Assembly (NCBI GenBank): GCA_947500875.1
Contig: CANMUN010000027.1
Coordinates: 1-33,283 of the forward strand
Source of the DNA: Flavobacteriales bacterium
Lineage (GTDB): Bacteria > Bacteroidota > Bacteroidia > Flavobacteriales_D > Crocinitomicaceae
Length of the DNA stretch: 33,283 nt
Direction: 5' to 3'
The number at the start of each line of letters is the position of its first letter. Positions within the stretch are counted from its first letter, which is position 1. The position numbers and the translations under genes are program-made. Shown here piece by piece: positions 26,209 to 30,782 of the stretch. The notes under the pieces were generated by a model that worked only from the letters and a program-made list of their open reading frames with translations, was not told the DNA's origin and did no database searches.

Positions 26209-26298
26209 GTACACATTTTCGGTCGAGAAGTTTATGCCGAACTGCGTTGAGGCAAGCCCGATCTTCTCCACGTTCGCCCTGCGAAGCTTGAAAACTAA

Positions 26299-26306
26299 TA
26301 TATTTG
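26299..26306 (+). promoter_or_regulatory. Bacteroidota -7 promoter element TATATTTG (envelope gene set)
   Basis: An exact TAnnTTTG match five bases after the repeat array ends and 20 bases before the ATG at 26327. It would drive the envelope gene set independently of the tRNA. Confidence 0.5.
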
Positions 26307-26326
26307 AAACGTTAATGACCTAAATC

Positions 26327-26652
26327 ATGGATTTTGCAAAACTAATCGACCGCTTCAGTGGCAAGAAATTCCGTCCTATTGCATCAATTGTGGTTGCTGA
26401 GATTATGTTGTTTTTGTTCTCCACCTTTTTGATAAGAGGAATAATGCGTCTTCAAATATGGGTGATCTCATTGAATTTAGCCGCAAAGAAATTCAATTTA
26501 CGGATGGACTTGTTGGAAAGAGTAAAAATGAAGGAAAACTCTATGTAGTTAACGAAAAAGGCCAAAAGTACGATTTTTCGAGTGAACAAAAATCCTGGAA
26601 GTATAGGCTAAATCAATGGTTTAATAAATTTAAATACATTCTTAATATTTAG
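26327..26652 (+). pseudogene. Small membrane protein of unknown function, frameshifted
   Basis: Two overlapping plus-strand frames look like one gene. The first (from the ATG at 26327) gives MDFAKLIDRFSGKKFRPIAS and a hydrophobic helix (IVVAEIMLFLFSTF), then turns into unnatural sequence. The second frame reads NNASSNMGDLIEF, KGQKYDFSSEQKSW and ends at 26652. Adding one T to the T5 run at 26426-26430 joins them into a 108-residue protein with one N-terminal membrane helix and a soluble, charged tail. This may be a true mutation or a sequencing error in a homopolymer. No domain is recognised. The second part could also start on its own at 26458. It precedes the L,D-transpeptidase gene by four bases. 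Confidence 0.6.
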
Positions 26653-26656
26653 TTCC

Positions 26657-27121
26657 ATGAAAAAAAACATTATGTACATTTTCCTCGGACTGATGGCCTT
26701 GTTGGCTCTTTATTACTTCTGGCCGGAGAACCAATTAACACCCGGACAAAAAATCGATAAAATGGTTGTTAAAAAAGAGCAACACACCCTTGAGGTCGTT
26801 TTTAAAGGTGAATTGCTTGCAACCTATCAGGTTTCGTTAAGTAAAAAAGGCTTAGCAAAACGTAAAATGTGTGGAGACTCCCTTACCCCTGAAGGTAGGT
26901 TTCATGTAAAAAAAAGAACTTCGAGCGCGTTTCACAAGGCAATTGATGTTGGCTACGGTTGTGATGTATTAGTTCACGGACTATGACAAAAATGGGGTTG
27001 GATAGGTAAATTTCACCGTTGGAAAGATTGGACTGCGGGATGTATTGCCCTCACGAATACCGAAATCGATGAGATTTACGCTGCCGTAGATAATGGATGC
27101 CCCATTGAAATAAAACCTTAA
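26657..27121 (+). pseudogene. L,D-transpeptidase (YkuD family) interrupted by in-frame TGA
   Basis: The frame opens at 26657 with an N-terminal membrane helix (MYIFLGLMALLALYYFW) and a YkuD-type domain: TPEGRFHVKKR, then VHGL with the conserved His (residue 107). A TGA at 26984-26986 (codon 110) breaks the frame, but the same frame continues without a shift to 27121 and supplies the rest of the domain: KWGWIGKFHRWKDW and TAGCIALTN with the nucleophile Cys (codon 129). The full product would be about 154 residues. A single change from GGA (Gly) to TGA would explain it. As read, the translated 109-residue protein lacks the Cys and should be inactive. The next gene starts four bases after the final TAA. 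Confidence 0.8.
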
Positions 27122-27125
27122 GCTT

Positions 27126-27809
27126 ATGAAGAAAGGAATCTTTGTTGCCTTTGTCTTGCTTGGTTTAATCCTAGCCATAGCCTTATGGAATTACCTTCCG
27201 AATGATGAAAAATTGGTGATCAATAGAGGGTTACACGTTAAAGAGTTACCTCAAAAATTCACTAAATCTTCCTATTATTCAGACTATGACTTAGCGAACA
27301 AGTTTGTCATTTATGTGGATTTTAGTAAATCCCGACGAAAACGACGTTTGTGGGTGGTTGACAAAGGTGAGGTTATTGCTACCTCTTACACGGCACACGG
27401 TAGTAAATCCGCATCGCACATATCCTATTTACCACCGCAAAGTTTTTCTAATATAAAAGGTAGTAATCAAAGTAGTTTAGGATTGTTTCAAATCACCAGA
27501 CAATTTAATATGGGACACCCTAAAAAACATCATTGCAGCTGCGATAATTATGTGAAAGATTCAACATGTTCTCATTGGCCTAAGGCATTTGGATTGATAG
27601 GAAAGAGTGAGAGTAACAGCAACGCAAAAGTAAGAGACATACTTATTCATACAGGAAACTACGTGAGTGAACACGGATGCACAGCCAACAGCGACGGGTG
27701 TTTTACGGTTTCACCGGAAGTCTTTGAAATCTTACAGAATAAACGCCCACCAATCGGCATTGATCGCGGGTTGTTTCTTAAAAAGTGTTACTTAGTGGCC
27801 ATTAAATAA
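27126..27809 (+). CDS. Membrane-anchored murein L,D-transpeptidase catalytic-domain protein (YkuD_2-like)
   Basis: The 227-residue protein starts with one membrane helix (MKKGIFVAFVLLGLILAIALW) and continues with a catalytic domain of the type seen in the murein L,D-transpeptidase catalytic domain family (PF13645). Key parts are FVIYVDFSKSRRKRRLWVVD, SSLGLFQI, and ILIHTGNYVSEHGC ... NSDGCFTVSPE. The catalytic pair is probably H175 and C192 (in SDGCF); C185 is a further Cys. Family enzymes form 3-3 peptidoglycan cross-links or attach proteins to peptidoglycan in the periplasm. Two extra Cys (HCSCDNYV) precede the active site. It follows the broken transpeptidase and stands six bases before the next gene. 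Confidence 0.82.
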   Translation: MKKGIFVAFVLLGLILAIALWNYLPNDEKLVINRGLHVKELPQKFTKSSYYSDYDLANKFVIYVDFSKSRRKRRLWVVDKGEVIATSYTAHGSKSASHISYLPPQSFSNIKGSNQSSLGLFQITRQFNMGHPKKHHCSCDNYVKDSTCSHWPKAFGLIGKSESNSNAKVRDILIHTGNYVSEHGCTANSDGCFTVSPEVFEILQNKRPPIGIDRGLFLKKCYLVAIK

Positions 27810-27815
27810 ATTCAT

Positions 27816-28655
27816 ATGAAAGTCCTGAACATCCTTGGAATAATTCTCCTTTTTGTCCTCTTAACCGCCCTTTCACAAGTAGGAGGACTTATCCTTTTAC
27901 TGTGGATACTGTTGTATCAATTCTTCAAAAAACGGTTCAAAAACGCATGGGTTCGACGCGCTGTCAACGTAGGCGGATTCATGGTTTTTTACCTATTTTT
28001 CATGTTCGTTATTATACCACCCCTTGCACGCATTCAAGACCGGGTTCCACTGCCAATGTCTAAATCAGGCGCATTGGTCCCAGTAACGTATTGGACAGCC
28101 ATTTTTGGTAGGAACTACATCGAGTCTGTAGGCAGAGCCAAACTAGTAACCATCGCAGAAGCCTTCGTAAAAAAACACCCGAATCTCAAAGTAAAATACA
28201 TGGATTGCAATTATCCGTTTAGAATAAATATAAGTGGCGACAAAAATACATGGATTTTAGAGGGGCTTTTACCGCACATTACGCACGACGGAACCAAAGC
28301 TGATATAGCTCTGATCTACAACGATGCAAATGGTAAACCAATGAATGAGACTCCAACATTTTTTGGATACGGAAGCTCCGTTGACCCTCAACCAGATGAA
28401 ACCTGCACCCCTTGTAATTGTGATTCGAAAAATTGGCAATATTCCTTCATGTATCGAAATATACCCAGGACTGATTACCCTCTAAATAACGAATTATCAA
28501 CAGAATTGATAAAACTTTTCGACCGAAATCTACCTTACACCATATTTTTGGAAAAACATCTCCAACAACGATTTAACTTGCATGGTAACTTTTCTCAAGC
28601 AGGTTGTGAGAGCGTCCGCCATGACGATCACTTCCATGTTACCTTATGCCAATAA
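27816..28655 (+). CDS. Membrane protein with LAS-type (M15/M74-like) metallopeptidase signature
   Basis: The 279-residue protein has two N-terminal membrane helices (about 5-34 and 49-71) and a periplasmic domain. I recognise no named family with certainty, but the domain has HDGTKADIALIY in the middle and CESVRHDDHFHVTL at the very end. A central His/Asp pair plus a C-terminal HxH is the zinc site of LAS peptidases (VanX, MepA and other D-Ala-D-Ala or murein endopeptidases); here the first pair is one residue closer than in VanX. A Cys-rich insertion (CTPCNC) lies between. The likely role is cleavage of peptidoglycan peptides. Its stop overlaps the next ATG by ten bases. Confidence 0.7.
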   Translation: MKVLNILGIILLFVLLTALSQVGGLILLLWILLYQFFKKRFKNAWVRRAVNVGGFMVFYLFFMFVIIPPLARIQDRVPLPMSKSGALVPVTYWTAIFGRNYIESVGRAKLVTIAEAFVKKHPNLKVKYMDCNYPFRINISGDKNTWILEGLLPHITHDGTKADIALIYNDANGKPMNETPTFFGYGSSVDPQPDETCTPCNCDSKNWQYSFMYRNIPRTDYPLNNELSTELIKLFDRNLPYTIFLEKHLQQRFNLHGNFSQAGCESVRHDDHFHVTLCQ

Positions 28656-29047
28656 AACGCTTGCTTTTTTACCTGCTCCTCTTGACCTCCCCATTTCTTT
28701 TAATGGTGGTGGTGAATGAAACAACAAAGCCAAAATACCAAGTTCACGATATATTCGAAAAAGGGGATGTTGAATGGGCTCGAAATCCTGAATATTCATT
28801 GCCAGATAAATGCACATGGAATTGCCATACCCCTGGGTGTTTGAAGGAACATCGCTTAAGAAACCGTATTAGCCGTGGTCCAGTGGACACCCTCCGCCAA
28901 AAGATTATTGGTTCCCTTGGTGTTTCAAATGGCGATAAATACAAATCCAATAACATTTTGTTCCTTGTAATTCTCTGGCCGGTGCTCATGTTTGGGTTAG
29001 TGGTAGCCAACGTGGAATTGTTCATCCGAAGAACCAAAAAACCATGA
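28646..29047 (+). CDS. Two-TM protein with periplasmic Cys/His cluster, function unknown
   Basis: A 133-residue protein with membrane helices at about 5-24 and 103-126 and basic ends (MPIKR, RRTKKP), which places the loop in the periplasm by the positive-inside rule. The loop carries C56, C60, H61, C65 and H69 (KCTWNCHTPGCLKEHR). CX3CH resembles a variant haem c attachment site, but a zinc site or disulfides are at least as likely. I recall similar Cys-His two-TM proteins of unknown function in Flavobacteriales. The ATG overlaps the previous stop by ten bases and its own TGA overlaps the next ATG by four, so the three genes are probably translationally coupled. Confidence 0.75.
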   Translation: MPIKRLLFYLLLLTSPFLLMVVVNETTKPKYQVHDIFEKGDVEWARNPEYSLPDKCTWNCHTPGCLKEHRLRNRISRGPVDTLRQKIIGSLGVSNGDKYKSNNILFLVILWPVLMFGLVVANVELFIRRTKKP

Positions 29048-29229
29048 TGGATTTGATTACTCATATTTACGTCTATTGCACGGATTTCTGCATCACCAGT
29101 GCTAATTTACTCGGCATTACCTATGAAGATTTCTGTGCCCTAATCTTCTGTGTGCTTTGGTCCCTGATTACCCTGGGGCTTTCACTGACTTTAATCCTCC
29201 AAATATTCCAACGATTTACCAAAAGGTAA
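29044..29229 (+). CDS. Small (61-residue) membrane protein, function unknown
   Basis: Overlaps the stop of the preceding gene as ATGA, a classic coupled start. It has one long, possibly two, membrane helices (ITSANLLGI and ALIFCVLWSLITLGLSLTLIL), four Cys and a basic C-terminus (QRFTKR). Too short to type by eye. The tight overlap suggests a partner of the Cys/His membrane protein in front. It is the last gene of the envelope set; no strong terminator follows. Confidence 0.65.
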   Translation: MMDLITHIYVYCTDFCITSANLLGITYEDFCALIFCVLWSLITLGLSLTLILQIFQRFTKR

Positions 29230-29314
29230 TGCGTTTCCATTGTATGGATTATTAGCTTTGATGCATGAAAAGTTTATTCCTTTTCGATGGGGTCTTTATT
29301 TAACCTGCTCTTCC

Positions 29315-29776
29315 CTATTGCCCACTGATATCCACAGGTAAAATTGCGTTAGCGCCAAAAGAAGGTCCAATATTAACAAAATTAGAATTGTAAAAAGGCG
29401 ATACCTCGGCAGAGAAATTAAGCTGACCATTTCGAAATCTAAAGTGTATTTGTCCGTAAACAAAATTGGGAAAAACACGCATTCCCAAACTTCCACCAAA
29501 AACTTTTCCCGTTGCTCCAACGCCCAATTTAGCCGTTACAATGGAGGGAAAAGACAGACCCGCTTGGTATTCAAAAAAATAAATTTCTTTGAAAAAACGT
29601 TGTTGTCCGATTAGATAGGATATTCCTGGAAAAACACCGCTCCAATCATCGTTTAATATCGCTAAGCCACCATTACACTCCATGTAGGTTCGTGGAATTT
29701 GTTGTTGAGTATATCCAGTGATACCGTTACCCACAAAAAACAATGCACAAAACAGTTTAAAAATCATATTTTTCAT
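29315..29776 (-). CDS. Secreted, probably outer-membrane beta-rich protein, function unknown
   Basis: The 153-residue product has a signal peptide (MIFKLFCALFFVGNGITGYTQ). The rest alternates hydrophobic and polar residues with many Gly and aromatic residues (GGLAILNDDWSG, FFEYQAGLSFPSIVTAKLGVG, MRVFPNFVYGQIHFRF), as in small outer-membrane beta-barrels. No named domain is recognised. It is transcribed towards the envelope set, with 85 bases between the two stops. Upstream is a 289-bp AT-rich gap shared with the divergent gene at 30066. Confidence 0.68.
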   Translation of the reverse strand: MKNMIFKLFCALFFVGNGITGYTQQQIPRTYMECNGGLAILNDDWSGVFPGISYLIGQQRFFKEIYFFEYQAGLSFPSIVTAKLGVGATGKVFGGSLGMRVFPNFVYGQIHFRFRNGQLNFSAEVSPFYNSNFVNIGPSFGANAILPVDISGQ

Positions 29777-30027
29777 GCTACGAATATTTTACAATTTTAA
29801 AAAAATAAAAAAATGTATTGCGTAATTGGGAACAATCATGTTGCGTAAATCGCAAAAAAAAATACGCTTCACGTAAATTGAAATCCAATTTATTAGCTTT
29901 TTTCCATTAAGTTAATCTCTGTCAACTATTCGTATTCTATGGATTAGACACGATTATTCACTCCTAAGAAAAGGAAGATTTATCCCATAAAATCCCCTAA
30001 TAATTCTTTAAATATTTGAAAAAACCT

Positions 30028-30041
30028 AAGTATAAATACTT
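30028..30041. promoter_or_regulatory. Inverted repeat AAGTAT-AA-ATACTT, possible operator
   Basis: A perfect 6-bp inverted repeat with a 2-bp centre, 12 bases upstream of the -7 box at 30054, where it overlaps the expected -33 region. Chance occurrence in AT-rich DNA is possible. Confidence 0.3.
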
Positions 30042-30053
30042 CAATTCGTTTAT

Positions 30054-30061
30054 TACCTTTG
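30054..30061 (+). promoter_or_regulatory. Bacteroidota -7 element TACCTTTG, four bases from the ATG
   Basis: An exact TAnnTTTG ends at 30061 and the ATG is at 30066. Transcription normally begins a few bases after this box, so the mRNA would have almost no leader. Confidence 0.55.
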
Positions 30062-30065
30062 ACAG

Positions 30066-30692
30066 ATGAAATACACCGTTTTCCTCTTAAGTTTTTTATT
30101 CTCCGTTTCCTTTTTCGCCCAAAAAAACCAAAAACCCTTTTCCGGAGAATTGCTTTTTTCAGCGGTTAGGGTAATTCCCGAAGATTCGGTTCGGGAAAGC
30201 GTGCTGCTTTATGCCAAAGACAGCCTCGTAAAAGTCATTACCTTTTCGACCCTCATGGGTAAACAGGAATTAATCAAACACCTCGGTGTTGAGCGCTCCT
30301 ACCTGCTCCTTGAAACCTCAAAAGGTAAATTTGCCGTCAAGACGGATTTTAGCAAGCACCAAGATACCTCCCTGCAATATACTTTCAAAAAAAAGTTAGG
30401 TTCGAAAAAAATCTGCGGAAAAAAAGCAAAAAAACTGCTGGTAACCTTCAAAGACATCGACAAAACCTTTGAATTTTATTATTACAAAAAAGTTGCGGCA
30501 AAATACGGAAGCGCTTTTACCTCCTTTCCTGGACTCGTAATCGATTACTACCTTCCCACCGCGCAAGGGGTTTACCACTACACCCTGAGCGAATTTAAGC
30601 CAAAAGACCCCCCATTGACCTTGTTCATGATACCCGACGGGTTCAAACGGGTCACCTTGGATGAATTCATGGAGGACATGACCCGTCCCTAA
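30066..30692 (+). CDS. Secreted GLPGLI/DUF4412-like protein
   Basis: A 208-residue protein with a signal peptide (MKYTVFLLSFLFSVSFFAQ) and a single beta-rich domain. The middle holds a Lys-rich strand pair around KKICGKKAKKLLVTF with one Cys, and the C-terminal third has FPGLVIDYYL, similar to the GLPGLI motif region, and ends MIPDGFKRVTLDEFMEDM, like DUF4412 proteins. Family function is unknown; the fold is thought to be periplasmic, possibly lipid-binding like LolA. The downstream neighbour is ftsK, with 90 bases and a separate promoter between them. Confidence 0.65.
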   Translation: MKYTVFLLSFLFSVSFFAQKNQKPFSGELLFSAVRVIPEDSVRESVLLYAKDSLVKVITFSTLMGKQELIKHLGVERSYLLLETSKGKFAVKTDFSKHQDTSLQYTFKKKLGSKKICGKKAKKLLVTFKDIDKTFEFYYYKKVAAKYGSAFTSFPGLVIDYYLPTAQGVYHYTLSEFKPKDPPLTLFMIPDGFKRVTLDEFMEDMTRP

Positions 30693-30758
30693 GGTTATTC
30701 AACACCGCTTTGTGCAAAGAAAACAGGCTATCCACCTAAAGCCACGTAACGCTTTGCG

Positions 30759-30766
30759 TACTTTCG
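30759..30766 (+). promoter_or_regulatory. -7 promoter element TACTTTCG (ftsK)
   Basis: TACTTTCG, one base off TAnnTTTG, ends 16 bases before the ftsK ATG, implying a short leader. Confidence 0.4.
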
Positions 30767-30782
30767 TATTTTACCGAATTAC

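Larger units (their letters stand above)
25936..26294 (+). repeat. Tandem repeat of the tRNA-Ala 3' end plus terminator (3 units of 106-107 bp and a partial fourth)
   Basis: Units begin at 25936, 26042, 26148 and 26255 with AGCCCGATCTTCTCCAC, the last bases of the tRNA, then the terminator hairpin, a T run, GTACACATTTTCGG and a spacer with GAGAAGTTTATGCCGAACTG. The first two units are identical; unit three differs at a few bases (ATCGG for GTTCG, GCAGGG for GCGGGG, one extra T, GGTCG for GGGCG). The fourth stops at 26294, where the sequence changes to AT-rich DNA. The 5' part of the tRNA is not repeated. No protein is encoded. No integrase is nearby in the window. Confidence 0.93.
29777..30065. 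other. AT-rich divergent intergenic region
   Basis: The 289 bp between two divergent secreted-protein genes is very AT-rich and holds no gene. It contains loosely repeated TTGCGTAA and CACGTAAAT words at about 29818-29876, and an inverted repeat AAGTAT-AA-ATACTT at 30028-30041 just upstream of the promoter box of the gene at 30066. Function unproven. Confidence 0.5.

Noticed and set aside
25889-26291. Several short frames across the tRNA and its repeats, on both strands, that look like related proteins
   Set aside because: They are translations of the tRNA and of the tandem repeat; similarity among them comes from the DNA repeat, and the phrase SGSNRRPLDCQSSAL is a well-known false translation of tRNA genes.
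25936-26294. CRISPR array
   Set aside because: The whole 106-bp unit repeats with no unique spacers, and no cas genes are present.
26984-26986. TGA recoded as glycine or selenocysteine
   Set aside because: dsbD ends at TGA, and no SECIS-like element or other recoded TGA is seen in core genes.
26295-29229. Integrated mobile element at the tRNA
   Set aside because: No integrase, transposase, phage or plasmid gene is present, and no copy of the tRNA end occurs at the right side of the gene set; only the left-side repeats hint at integration.
29267-29285. Hairpin GAAAAG/CTTTTC as terminator of the envelope set
   Set aside because: Six A-T-rich pairs with an eight-base loop and no clean T run; too weak.
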